A stretch of 64,000 nt of DNA, from the NCBI RefSeq assembly GCF_020026925.1, contig NZ_JAIQDW010000014.1, positions 62,001-126,000 of the forward strand, given 5' to 3'. The stretch comes from Flavobacterium hibisci (GTDB lineage Bacteria > Bacteroidota > Bacteroidia > Flavobacteriales > Flavobacteriaceae). The position numbers were made by a program, and so were the translations under genes. The first letter of the stretch is position 1, and each line of letters begins with the position of its first letter. The notes below the pieces were generated by a model, which ran no database searches, was not told the origin of the DNA, and saw only the letters and a list, made by a program, of their open reading frames with translations. Of the stretch, positions 1-9,025 are shown in pieces.

Positions 1-1
1 A

Positions 2-2119
2 ACAATTAACCTGAAATTAAAAGAAGATAAAAAGAAAGGTTATTTCGGTAAGGTCGATGCAGCCAATCAGCCATTTTCAGATGCAGACTCCCGGTACAAC
101 ATCAATTCGATGTTTAGCAGTTTTAAAGGGAAGAGAAAATTATCCGCTTTTTTACTGAACGGAAATACGGGACAGGATGGACTAAGCTGGCAGGATAATG
201 AAAGGTTTGGCGGACGAGATGATATATCTATGAATATGGATGAGGACGGAAATGTCAGTTATGAATGGACAGGCGGCAATAATGATGAAGAACCTTATGT
301 GGATACCCAAAACGGTTTTATCAAAAATACTAATGCAGGATTGCAGTACAGCAACAAGTGGAATGACAAGCAGACTTTGAATTTGTCTCCTAAATACAAT
401 AAGCAGATTTACACTAACAATAAAAGTACATTTATACAACGTCAGGTCGGAGAAACCCAATTAAACGAAACTACTTCAACGGTGAGTAATGTAAACAGAG
501 GCAACTTTAAATTAAATGCTGTTTACGATGTAAAATTAGATTCTGTAAACGCCATAAAATTTACAGCCAAAACTAATTTTTATGATACTGAAAGCGATGA
601 ATTTACAAATGGCGAAACTAAAGGAAGTGATGGATTGATCAAAAACAAACAGAGCAAAACTTTTATTACAGATTCAGATAAACAGTCTTTGAACGCCAAT
701 GTATTATTTAAACATAAATTTGCTAAAGAACGCCGCACAATTTCGCTAAATGGTAGTTGGAATAGACTGCATACAAATTCAGATAATTTTTTGAAGTCTT
801 TAAATGAAAGTTACAATGAAGGAATTATTTCTTCCAGCAATGATGTGAATCAAAATAAGATAGGAGAAAAAACGAGTCAAAATCTTTCATTAAATATACT
901 TTACACTGAACCTCTGAGTAAAAGGTTTGCATTACAATTAGGATATCAGATTAGTCATAATACCGGTAAGAGTAATTATTTAACCTATGATTATTCAGAG
1001 GACACAGGTAATTATGATTTGATTAATACCTCCTTGTCAAATCAGTTCAGACAAACAATAACAACAAATACGCCCAATTTAAAATTAAGCTATAATGCAA
1101 AAAAAATAAACTACAGTTTTGGAAGCGGTTTTGGTTTTACTTCATTTGATTTACAGGATCAAACTTTAAATAAACAATATAAGCGTCATTATACTAACTT
1201 TTTCCCAACAGCAAATTTTAATTATAAGTACAAAAGCAACAGTAATTTGCGTTTGACTTATCAGGGTGCAACTAAGCAGCCAACGATTGATCAGTTACAG
1301 CCTTTAAGAAACAATCAGGATTTCTTTAATCAGATTGTGGGTAATCCGGATTTGAAACAATCTTTCACAAACAGGATATCTATATTTCATAACACCTATA
1401 GTATTTTGACAGAATCGCAGTTTTACCAAAATATTTCTTTAAATATGACTTCAAATTTAATTTCTTATAACAAAGATATTGATCCTGAAAGTGCTAAAAC
1501 AATTACCAAGCCTATCAATACAAACGGTAATTTTTCCGGTAATTTTTATTTTGGATATGGATTTAAGGTAAAGAAAATAGATTTATATGTAAATCTGAAT
1601 CCAAATTTGAATTATAACAAAACGGTACTTAGCATTAATAATAAAATCAGCAACTCTAATACTTTAAATTCAGGATTTGGACTTTACCTGAGCAAATTTA
1701 AGGAAAAGAAATACGAATTTAGTTTAGGTAATAACTTTTCAAATAATAGAAATACTACTTCTCAAAACGATGAGGTAAAATCATTCAACACAAATAATTT
1801 TAGCTTAGATATAGGAGTTTATTTTAGAAAAAAATGGAAATTTTCAACAGATTATAATTTATTCTCTCGTCAAAAAACGGTTGATTTTCAAACCAATCTC
1901 ACCAATCAATTGTGGAATGCAAGACTGCAGCGCAATTTCAAAAATGATGAGTTCACAGCTTATATCATGGTTAGGGATATTTTGAATCAGAATATAGGAA
2001 TTAGAAGATACGTCTATGAAAATACAATTGGGGAAGAACAAAATGACAGACTGAAAAGATATGCAATGGTAGGTTTTACCTGGAATTTTAAAAATAAGGA
2101 CGTACAGGCAAAAAAATAA
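2..2119 (+). CDS. TonB-receptor-like outer membrane beta-barrel protein (3' part)
   Basis: The reading frame is open from base 2, so the gene begins upstream of the window; the ATG at 110 is internal. About 705 residues are visible. They are rich in Asn, Ser, Thr and aromatic residues in alternating strands, and end in an amphipathic strand with a C-terminal aromatic (GFTWNF), as in Bacteroidota outer-membrane barrels of the TonB-dependent receptor superfamily (the group with an N-terminal carboxypeptidase-like domain and a large barrel). The plug and signal peptide would lie outside the window. A GLPGLI-family gene follows 56 bp downstream, a pairing I recall as common in Flavobacteriia. The substrate cannot be read from the sequence. 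The barrel assignment is fairly sure; active transport is inferred. Confidence 0.8.
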   Translation, partial: TINLKLKEDKKKGYFGKVDAANQPFSDADSRYNINSMFSSFKGKRKLSAFLLNGNTGQDGLSWQDNERFGGRDDISMNMDEDGNVSYEWTGGNNDEEPYVDTQNGFIKNTNAGLQYSNKWNDKQTLNLSPKYNKQIYTNNKSTFIQRQVGETQLNETTSTVSNVNRGNFKLNAVYDVKLDSVNAIKFTAKTNFYDTESDEFTNGETKGSDGLIKNKQSKTFITDSDKQSLNANVLFKHKFAKERRTISLNGSWNRLHTNSDNFLKSLNESYNEGIISSSNDVNQNKIGEKTSQNLSLNILYTEPLSKRFALQLGYQISHNTGKSNYLTYDYSEDTGNYDLINTSLSNQFRQTITTNTPNLKLSYNAKKINYSFGSGFGFTSFDLQDQTLNKQYKRHYTNFFPTANFNYKYKSNSNLRLTYQGATKQPTIDQLQPLRNNQDFFNQIVGNPDLKQSFTNRISIFHNTYSILTESQFYQNISLNMTSNLISYNKDIDPESAKTITKPINTNGNFSGNFYFGYGFKVKKIDLYVNLNPNLNYNKTVLSINNKISNSNTLNSGFGLYLSKFKEKKYEFSLGNNFSNNRNTTSQNDEVKSFNTNNFSLDIGVYFRKKWKFSTDYNLFSRQKTVDFQTNLTNQLWNARLQRNFKNDEFTAYIMVRDILNQNIGIRRYVYENTIGEEQNDRLKRYAMVGFTWNFKNKDVQAKK

Positions 2120-2175
2120 TTAGATGCTGCTCAGTAAAAAGGACGAACAGCACAATATAAAAACAAAACAGGATT

Positions 2176-2937
2176 ATGAAATCATTACTTTTTTTTATTG
2201 CAGCCTTAATGTTAACGAATACATCAAAAGCACAGCAATTTATAGATAAGGCAGTAATTGAATATGAAGTAAATACCAACCTCAAAAAAACAATGAGTAA
2301 TGATAGCTGGGATGAGATGATGAAAGAGAATCTTTCTGATTTAAAAGTCTCCTATTTTACCTATACTTTTGCTGATAACAAAAGCATTTATAAATTTGAA
2401 AGATGGAGTGCGAAAACAAGAATACCAAAATATTTAAAAGATCAAGATGAAGAAAATATATGGTTTCATGATTTTACATCAGGAAAAATGACGATGCAAA
2501 AACAAATAGTAGGAACTAATTTTGTAATAGCAGACAGTATACAAAATATAGAATGGCAAATTACAAACGAACACAGAGAAATAGCGGGCTATAATTGCCG
2601 TAAAGCAATAGGGAAGAGACCTGATGGCGTATATGTATTTGCATTTTACACAGATAATATTACCATCTCCGGCGGGCCATGTTCTATAAATGGTTTGCCA
2701 GGCATGATCTTAGGTCTTACAATACCAAGATTATACACTTCATTTATGGCTGTGAAAGTAAATTTACAATTGGACAACACATCTGATATTAAGCCACTTT
2801 CGGATAAAAAAATGTATGATTTAACAGGATTAAAATCGCTTTTGGAAGAAAAAACAAAAGACTGGTTCAGCTATGGAGAAGATAAAGAAGAAAATAAGAA
2901 AAGAAAGGAAATGTTTTTTTGGGATGCTTTTTTGTAA
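2176..2937 (+). CDS. GLPGLI family secreted protein
   Basis: 253 residues with a signal peptide (MKSLLFFIAALMLTNTSKA, cleavage before QQ). The family-defining motif is seen as GLPGMIL from residue 173, preceded by the usual GGPC. GLPGLI proteins are Bacteroidota periplasmic or outer-membrane-associated proteins of unknown function, often encoded next to TonB-receptor-like barrels, as here. The gene is on the same strand as the barrel gene with a short gap, so co-transcription is likely. It is followed by a strong bidirectional hairpin terminator. Family membership is well supported; no biochemical role can be given. Confidence 0.88.
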   Translation: MKSLLFFIAALMLTNTSKAQQFIDKAVIEYEVNTNLKKTMSNDSWDEMMKENLSDLKVSYFTYTFADNKSIYKFERWSAKTRIPKYLKDQDEENIWFHDFTSGKMTMQKQIVGTNFVIADSIQNIEWQITNEHREIAGYNCRKAIGKRPDGVYVFAFYTDNITISGGPCSINGLPGMILGLTIPRLYTSFMAVKVNLQLDNTSDIKPLSDKKMYDLTGLKSLLEEKTKDWFSYGEDKEENKKRKEMFFWDAFL

Positions 2938-3051
2938 ACAACTTAATAGCAGACTGAAATGAATATCTAAAATTACGAACCTCGGTTTATGGAAACAAAA
3001 TTGTGGAAGGTTATACAGGATGAAATGGGAACGATTTTGCTATCAGCAGTA

Positions 3052-3095
3052 ATACAAAAAATCCAATCTTATAACAAGGATTGGATTTTTTGTAT
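3052..3095. terminator. bidirectional rho-independent terminator
   Basis: A perfect 17-bp inverted repeat, 3052-3068 against 3079-3095, with a 10-nt loop. The arm core is AATCCAATC, flanked by A and T runs that serve as U tracts on both strands. It lies between convergent genes (GLPGLI on plus, the TonB_C-like protein on minus). Confidence 0.85.
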
Positions 3096-3099
3096 AATT

Positions 3100-4653
3100 T
3101 CAAAAACGGCGTTTTGGCCCGGGAGTTTTTCTCAGATCTTTAAAATCATCAACGGTATTGTTTCCAACATTAAAACCAAAAGAATATTTGCGGGTAACAG
3201 TTATAGCATTTCCGTTTAGATAAGCAGGTTTATAAACATCAGGGATGCTTTTTATTATTTGTTCGAGCTCGTTGCAAATTTCCGCATTAGGCGCAAATGC
3301 TTTTACATTTATGATTTTACCTTTATCATTTATTTGAAACGAAAAACTGACATTGATGACGCCCTTAAGTTTTGTTTTATTTCGGATAGTTCTTTTAAAA
3401 TTATTAACTACAAGATTTTTAATGCTTTGATTCATGCAATCGCTTAATTCATTTGAATTTGATGATTCACAGTTCTTATCAAAAACAGGGGGTGTATGCA
3501 CAAACGGTTTATCGTTAGACACAATTATATTTTTGTTAAATCTATTAATTATTAAAGGATAACTGTACGAATCTATTGCATTTACAGGTTTTATATTTAA
3601 TTTTTCAAGTGGAAATTTTTTGAAAATCCCAATAAGTTTATCATTAAATTCTGACGTATAAGCATTGGTTCTAAAATTTATTGGCTTACCTTTTTTGTCA
3701 ATATTGAAAGAGATACTAATAGGATCTCTTAGGAGAAGAATTTTATCAAGCTCTTCGACACTTATATATTTTTTAAAATGAAGTGCTAATTCGTTATTCG
3801 GGTTTAGGAATTCGTTACTTACATTTAAAATATTTTCCTGATGTTGATTCACTTCCTCTTTATATTTTTCATTGTCAGATTCTATTTCAAGAGAAATGGT
3901 TTTTTCATAAACAAAGCTGGTTGGATTACCATTACGGGCAGCTGGAATTTTGGCTTTTGGAAAGAGTGCCACAACACGATTTAATTCTTTGGTCAAACTA
4001 TCTGTTGGGGCTTTACAATTTACTTGATCAATCTCCCCTTTTTCGTTTACTGAGAATTTTACATGTAAATTTAATGGTCCTAATATTTTTGCTTTTTTAA
4101 TTTCGACTGGTGAAATATTATTTGCTACGTGTTCAGAAATTTTCTTTAGCAGGCAGTTAGACAGTTTTGTTTTATTTACAGGAGATTCACATCCTTCAAA
4201 AACAGGCAGTTTATCAAAGACAACATTTGTGCTGCAATTAATGATCATTTTATCTCCTTCTATGGAAAGAATTTGTAGCGTATAAGTGTTCAGTTGATTT
4301 TTTTCGGGAATATTTAAATCTTCAACATTGTAATTTATAAAGGCTTCACGGATATTTTTGTTTAATTCTGTGTATGGCGAATTGACAATTATACCAATCG
4401 GCTTATTTAATTTGTCAAGCGTAAAAGTTAAATAAATATATTTTTTGTTTTTTATCTTATCATCCTTAATTTCATAAGGATCAATCAATCTTGAATCGAT
4501 TCGTTTTGCAAAATATTTGGAAAGCGCATTTGTTTTACTTGGCTTTGCATAAAAATAAAATTCGTCATATTTATCAATATATGTCTGGTTTTCTGATTGT
4601 GAAAAACCATTAGTAGCATATAAAAAGAATACAAGAAATACAAAGTGCTTCAT
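3100..4653 (-). CDS. secreted protein with two TonB C-terminal-like domains
   Basis: 517 residues with a signal peptide (first ~18 residues, ending GFSQ). Two stretches, about residues 190-255 and 430-500, have the layout of TonB C-terminal domains: beta strand, a NxKGxI turn (NEKGEID, NDKGKII), a helix, a Pro/Ala-rich turn (KIPAARNGNPT, YKPAYLNGNAIT) and a final strand. Related strand patterns with DKLNKPIG and DKKGKPIN occur near residues 75 and 315, so the protein may hold four such modules in two pairs. There is no transmembrane anchor beyond the signal peptide, so it is not a classical energy transducer. It stands alone, with the terminator at 3052-3095 just past its stop. The role is unknown; the domain assignment is moderately sure. 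Confidence 0.65.
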   Translation of the reverse strand: MKHFVFLVFFLYATNGFSQSENQTYIDKYDEFYFYAKPSKTNALSKYFAKRIDSRLIDPYEIKDDKIKNKKYIYLTFTLDKLNKPIGIIVNSPYTELNKNIREAFINYNVEDLNIPEKNQLNTYTLQILSIEGDKMIINCSTNVVFDKLPVFEGCESPVNKTKLSNCLLKKISEHVANNISPVEIKKAKILGPLNLHVKFSVNEKGEIDQVNCKAPTDSLTKELNRVVALFPKAKIPAARNGNPTSFVYEKTISLEIESDNEKYKEEVNQHQENILNVSNEFLNPNNELALHFKKYISVEELDKILLLRDPISISFNIDKKGKPINFRTNAYTSEFNDKLIGIFKKFPLEKLNIKPVNAIDSYSYPLIINRFNKNIIVSNDKPFVHTPPVFDKNCESSNSNELSDCMNQSIKNLVVNNFKRTIRNKTKLKGVINVSFSFQINDKGKIINVKAFAPNAEICNELEQIIKSIPDVYKPAYLNGNAITVTRKYSFGFNVGNNTVDDFKDLRKTPGPKRRF

Positions 4654-4852
4654 AAAAACAGATAATTGACACTGTAAATGTATGAAATCACTTTGTAATT
4701 TTGTTGTTTTAAATAGTAAAACAAATTTGTTTTGTGATGAAATTGAAGATATGAAAACAACTAAAAGTTATGCTAAGTTTTTCGGTGTACTTCTGTTTTA
4801 AGCTCGAATTTTATTATTTGTAAGGGTTTAAATTTTGAGGAAATAGCATTAC

Positions 4853-5248
4853 TCATAAATCCAGAAAAAGATATCCCATAGCTTTCTTTTTATTCCTGTC
4901 AACTACAACTTTAACAAAATGATTTTCTTTTTCTGTAGCCAGTAAAATGTGCTCAAAATCTTCGGTTGAATTTCTGTAAACTTTATGCACCAGTTCAGAT
5001 TCTTTTATTTTTTTCGATAAAATTTTAGCCGCTTTCAATTCACTTACATACGGCCAAATATTGAAAAAACTATCAGAGGCTGCTATTTCTTTCATTCCTC
5101 CAATAATTGAAGAATTATACTTTTCTGGTGAAAGTAGTTTAGGAGCTTTTTTTTCTTTCCTTTTTTTAATTATGAAGTAAATACAAACGAAAGAAGTTAA
5201 TACAAAAAGTAAAATAAAAGTTAGGCGAAGATAATGATGTGTTGCCAT
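4853..5248 (-). CDS. small single-span membrane protein, function unknown
   Basis: I place the start at the ATG at 5248 (MATHHYLRLTF...), giving 131 residues. The longer frame from 5305 would start inside a TAGATTTTG sequence that resembles a -7 promoter box. The protein has one N-terminal hydrophobic segment (about residues 8-26) followed by a Lys-rich stop-transfer stretch (KKRKEKKAPK), so the soluble part is probably cytoplasmic. The soluble domain is mixed helix and strand. I do not recognise the family. It stands alone between the TonB_C-like gene and the ferredoxin reductase gene, both on the same strand. Confidence 0.6.
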   Translation of the reverse strand: MATHHYLRLTFILLFVLTSFVCIYFIIKKRKEKKAPKLLSPEKYNSSIIGGMKEIAASDSFFNIWPYVSELKAAKILSKKIKESELVHKVYRNSTEDFEHILLATEKENHFVKVVVDRNKKKAMGYLFLDL

Positions 5249-5443
5249 GATATTTAATGTTAAATGTGTGACAATTAAATGAAGGCTTACAAAATCTATC
5301 ATCAAGATAAAAAATGTATCAGTCTTGTAGATTCTACTAATTTACTAATTTCTAAGCATATATTTTAAAAATCTTCAAAAATATTAATACCATTTTTGAT
5401 ATTTTTAAATTGAAAATTCTACTTTAGAATAGAATCAAATAAA

Positions 5444-5490
5444 AAATTCCAAATTCAAACGAACCATTGTAACGTTAGAATTTGGAATTT
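5444..5490 (-). terminator. AT-rich hairpin terminator after the ferredoxin reductase gene
   Basis: A perfect 13-bp inverted repeat (5444-5456 against 5478-5490, arm AAATTCCAAATTC). On the minus strand it is followed by a run of six T. It sits about 30 bp past the stop of the gene ending at 5518. The stem is AT-rich, so termination is plausible but weaker than for GC-rich stems. I recall similar TTGGAATTT elements as frequent in Flavobacterium intergenic DNA. Confidence 0.5.
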
Positions 5491-5517
5491 CATATTTCCA
5501 GTTTGGAATTTCAACAC

Positions 5518-6570
5518 TTATACATCATCAAAATCTACGTAAATAGTTTCAGAAGTTGGATGCGCCTGACAGCTAAGTACCAAACCATCAGCAATTTCTT
5601 TATCGGTTAAGATTGAGTTTTTTGTCATTTCGGCACTACCCTGTGTTATACGGCAAAGACAGCTGCTGCAAATTCCGCCCTGACAGGAATATGGCGCATC
5701 GATGCCCTGTTTTAAGGCTGCATCCAGAATGGTTTGTTTTTGAGACATTTCAAAAGTAACTTCATCATCATCAACCAAAACAGTGATTTTTGTATGTCCT
5801 TCTAATGAAGTTTTGATTTCATTTTCTTGTGAAGAAGAGGTAAAAAGTTCAAATTTAATAGCAGAATCTTTTACGTTTTTCTCTTTTAAAATTCCGGAAA
5901 CTGTATTGATCATTTCTTCCGGGCCACACAAATAAAACTTATCAAATTCCAGTTCCTTGTGTTTATTGTTGAGTACAAAATTTACCGCCGATTTATCGAT
6001 TCTTCCAAACAAAGCATTTTCGGCTTTAGCCTGACTAAATACATAATGTACAAATAAACGTCCTACGTATTGCAATTGTAAATCGTGAAGTTCCTGATAG
6101 AAAATAGTTTCTTCAGGAGTTTTGTTTCCGTAAACCAATACAAAAGTACTTTTTGGTTCGCTTTTTAAAACCGACTTTATAATCGAAAGTACAGGAGTAA
6201 TTCCACTTCCGGCAACAAAAGCTGCGTAGTTTTTTTGTCTTTCAGCATCTGGTTCAAAAGTAAATTTCCCCTCAGGATGACCCACTTCAAGAACATCTCC
6301 TGCTTTTAATTTGGTATTGGCAAATTGCGAGAAAAGGCCATTTTTAACCGCTTTTACGGCAATTCGTAATTCACCGCTTTCAGGTCCTGAACAAATAGAA
6401 TAAGCACGACGAATTTCCTGATTGTCAAGGGTTAATTTTAAGTTTATATATTGTCCGGCAATAAATTTATAGTCTGGTTTTAGTTCTTCGGGAACATTAA
6501 AAAGGATGGAAACAGCATCGGTAGTTTCGCGTTTTACCTCTTTAATTATGAGTTTTAAGAATGAAGGCAT
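5518..6570 (-). CDS. PaaE-like FAD/2Fe-2S ferredoxin reductase
   Basis: 350 residues in the order of the phenylacetyl-CoA epoxygenase reductase PaaE: an FAD-binding barrel (about 1-105, with RRAYSICSGP as the flavin motif), an NAD(P)-binding domain (about 110-240, with AGSGITPVLSI and FYLCGPEEMI), and a C-terminal plant-type ferredoxin domain. The four cluster ligands are Cys296, Cys301, Cys304 and Cys334 (CQGGICSSC ... LSC). The protein would pass electrons from NAD(P)H through FAD to an oxygenase or desaturase. No paaABC genes are nearby, so the partner is unknown; in Flavobacteria such reductases often stand alone. It is divergent from the DUF5687 gene. The enzyme class is well supported; the substrate pathway is not. 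Confidence 0.85.
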   Translation of the reverse strand: MPSFLKLIIKEVKRETTDAVSILFNVPEELKPDYKFIAGQYINLKLTLDNQEIRRAYSICSGPESGELRIAVKAVKNGLFSQFANTKLKAGDVLEVGHPEGKFTFEPDAERQKNYAAFVAGSGITPVLSIIKSVLKSEPKSTFVLVYGNKTPEETIFYQELHDLQLQYVGRLFVHYVFSQAKAENALFGRIDKSAVNFVLNNKHKELEFDKFYLCGPEEMINTVSGILKEKNVKDSAIKFELFTSSSQENEIKTSLEGHTKITVLVDDDEVTFEMSQKQTILDAALKQGIDAPYSCQGGICSSCLCRITQGSAEMTKNSILTDKEIADGLVLSCQAHPTSETIYVDFDDV

Positions 6571-6657
6571 GATATGATATTTTATGCAAAAGTAGCAAAC
6601 AGCAGTTAATTGAAAGGTACTAAACTATTTTTTTTAACTTTTTTTGTAACGTTTCGC

Positions 6658-6665
6658 TAAATTTG
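6658..6665 (+). promoter_or_regulatory. Bacteroidota -7 promoter box
   Basis: TAAATTTG matches the Bacteroidota sigma consensus TAnnTTTG exactly. Transcription would start near 6672, after the possible start codon at 6663 and before the ATG at 6699, which supports the shorter ABC permease ORF. No clear -33 TTG is present at the usual distance. Confidence 0.5.
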
Positions 6666-6698
6666 ATCTCTTACTACAAAAATGAAAACCAAACAACC

Positions 6699-8159
6699 AT
6701 GATTAAAAAGTTTATTTATCTCGAATGGAAGGCCTTTACCAGATCAGCGTCTTTTGGTGCAAATCTGGCAATGAAAATTTTGATAGGTTTTTTGATGGTT
6801 TATTTTTCCCTTATTTTTATCGGAATGGGAGTGGGATCATTTTATATCCTAAAGAAAATGAATCTTGAACCCCTGTCAACCATCAACAAATTTTTAATTT
6901 ATTACTTTTTGTTCGATTTAGTTGTTCGTTTGCTAATGCAGGCGATTCCGGTATTGAATATTAAACCGTTATTGGTTCTGCCCTTTAAAAAACCTACAAT
7001 TGTCCATTTCTCCCTGGGCAAAACAATACTATCATTTTTTAACTGGGCGCATGCACTCTTTTTTGTTCCTTTCTCTATTGTACTAATTATTGAAGGTTAT
7101 GATGTTGCGGGAATTCTTTGTTGGCTGATAGCAGCTTTTTCGATTGTTTATATTAATAATTTTTTGAATATTATTTTAAATAACATCGATAAATTATTTG
7201 TCCTTTTTCTGGGAATTGCCATGGCTTTAGGAGCTGCACAATATTATAAATTATTTGATATTACTACTTTTACGGGCCCTGTTTTTCAGGAATTTTATGA
7301 AACTAAAGGTTTGTTTTTGATTCCTGTTCTGGTTTTAACGGGTCTATATTTTTTTACATTCAGATATTTTAAGAATAATTTATTTCTGGATGCCGGGCTT
7401 TCTAAAAAAGAGGATATTGCTAAAACTGAAAACCTTGCCTGGCTCAATCAGTTTGGTACTTTAGGAACGTTTCTTAAAAATGATATTAAACTTATCAAAA
7501 GGAACAAAAGATCGAAAACAACCATTTTCATGAGTGTCCTGTTTTTGTTTTACGGATTGATCTTTTTTGGAAATACACATCAGCCTGCGATCATGCATAT
7601 TTTTGCCGGAATATTTGTTTCGGGCGGTTTTTTATTTGTTTTCGGACAGTTCGTGCCAAGTTGGGATAGTTCGTATTATCAATTGATGATGACCCAAAAT
7701 ATTCCGTATCGCGGGTATATCACTTCAAAATGGTGGCTGATTGTTATTGCAACTTTTATCTCTACAATCTTAGCATCATTCTATCTATTTTACGGACTGG
7801 AAATTTATCTGACTATTGTGGCTGGAGCAATTTATAATATTGGAGTCAATTCACATTTAGTACTTCTTGGAGGCGCATTTACTAAAACGCCAATTGACCT
7901 AAGTAATGCCGGAGGTGCTTTTGGAGATAAAAAAGCATTTAATATAAGTGCTATGTTACTGACGCTGCCAAAATTATTATTGCCATTAGGACTTTATGGA
8001 ATCGGACTTTATTTGGGAGACAAAACCCTTGGATTATTGCTGGTTGCAGGAGCAGGAGTTTTAGGTTTTGTGTTTAGAAATACCGTTTTTTCTATCATTG
8101 AAAAAAGATATAAAATAGAGAAATACAGTACAATCAGTGCTTACAAACAAAAAAATTAA
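6699..8159 (+). CDS. DUF5687-type ABC exporter membrane subunit
   Basis: 486 residues from the ATG at 6699 (MIKKFIYLEWKAF), chosen because the promoter box at 6658-6665 overlaps the longer alternative at 6663. Many hydrophobic segments (about ten to twelve) run through the chain, with a cytoplasmic loop rich in Lys and Arg near residues 240-270 (KNDIKLIKRNKRSK). This is the pattern of Bacteroidota DUF5687 proteins, permease-like partners of small ABC ATPases. An ATPase gene follows 83 bp downstream on the same strand, so the two probably form an exporter in the inner membrane. The cargo is unknown. Confidence 0.75.
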   Translation: MIKKFIYLEWKAFTRSASFGANLAMKILIGFLMVYFSLIFIGMGVGSFYILKKMNLEPLSTINKFLIYYFLFDLVVRLLMQAIPVLNIKPLLVLPFKKPTIVHFSLGKTILSFFNWAHALFFVPFSIVLIIEGYDVAGILCWLIAAFSIVYINNFLNIILNNIDKLFVLFLGIAMALGAAQYYKLFDITTFTGPVFQEFYETKGLFLIPVLVLTGLYFFTFRYFKNNLFLDAGLSKKEDIAKTENLAWLNQFGTLGTFLKNDIKLIKRNKRSKTTIFMSVLFLFYGLIFFGNTHQPAIMHIFAGIFVSGGFLFVFGQFVPSWDSSYYQLMMTQNIPYRGYITSKWWLIVIATFISTILASFYLFYGLEIYLTIVAGAIYNIGVNSHLVLLGGAFTKTPIDLSNAGGAFGDKKAFNISAMLLTLPKLLLPLGLYGIGLYLGDKTLGLLLVAGAGVLGFVFRNTVFSIIEKRYKIEKYSTISAYKQKN

Positions 8160-8242
8160 ATTAGTCAATTTGAAAAAATGTGTCAATTAGATAATTGAAA
8201 TTAATTGGCGGGATTAAACTAAAAATTTAAAATAAAAGAACC

Positions 8243-8938
8243 ATGATACAAGTAAATCAACTTTCAAAAATATACAACGGAACAACAGTTTTAAACATAA
8301 ATAATCTAGAAATTCCGAAAGGCCAGAGTTTTGGATTAGTGGGAAATAACGGAGCAGGAAAAACTACTTTTTTCAGTTTACTATTAGACCTGATTCAGCC
8401 TTCAACAGGAAAGATTACTAGTAACAATATTCAGGTGAATACAAACGAAAACTGGAAATCGTTTACAGGTTCATTTTTAGATGAGAGTTTCCTGATAGGT
8501 TATTTAACTCCAGAGGAATATTTCTATTTTATCGGAGATTTGCGCAATCAGAATAAAGCAGATGTGGATGCGTTATTGGCACAGCATGAAGAATTTTTTA
8601 ATGGAGAAATTCTTAAAAACAAAAAATACCTGCGTGATCTATCAAAAGGTAATCAGAAAAAAGTTGGTATTATAGCCACACTTATTGGAAATCCTGAAGT
8701 GATTATTCTGGATGAGCCTTTTGCCAATTTAGATCCTACAACTGTAAGCCGATTAAAAAAAATTATAAAAGAGCTGGCCGACAATCCAAATATTACCGTT
8801 CTCGTTTCCAGCCATGATTTACAACATACTGTTGAGGTTTGTGACAGAATTGTAGCGTTGAACAAAGGTGAAATTGTAAAAGATATTCAAACCTCAAAAG
8901 AGACACTACAGGAGCTGGAATCGTTTTTTGCGGTTTAA
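8243..8938 (+). CDS. ABC transporter ATP-binding protein
   Basis: 231 residues, a single nucleotide-binding domain. Visible motifs are Walker A GNNGAGKTT (about residues 35-43), the signature LSKGNQKKV (a variant of LSGGQ), Walker B VIILDEPF and the switch His in SSHD. The domain is short and lacks a C-terminal extension. It is encoded just downstream of a DUF5687 membrane subunit and would power that exporter. The gap to the upstream gene contains an AATTAGATAATTG sequence also seen between atpA and atpG. Function as an ABC ATPase is certain; the substrate is unknown. Confidence 0.92.
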   Translation: MIQVNQLSKIYNGTTVLNINNLEIPKGQSFGLVGNNGAGKTTFFSLLLDLIQPSTGKITSNNIQVNTNENWKSFTGSFLDESFLIGYLTPEEYFYFIGDLRNQNKADVDALLAQHEEFFNGEILKNKKYLRDLSKGNQKKVGIIATLIGNPEVIILDEPFANLDPTTVSRLKKIIKELADNPNITVLVSSHDLQHTVEVCDRIVALNKGEIVKDIQTSKETLQELESFFAV

Positions 8939-9025
8939 ATTTCTATATTTCAAAAAGAAGCGTATTTTTACCGGTCTTATACTAAAAAACCTTTTTAGAA
9001 GTTAATTGATTTAAACTCTTTTCTA

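Noticed and set aside
2989..3219. Small plus-strand ORF of 76 residues
   Set aside because: It runs through the bidirectional terminator and into the 3' end of the minus-strand TonB_C-like gene; no family resemblance.
5444..5490. Insertion element remnant
   Set aside because: It is only one short hairpin with a T run in the right place for a terminator; no further repeat structure or transposase remains.
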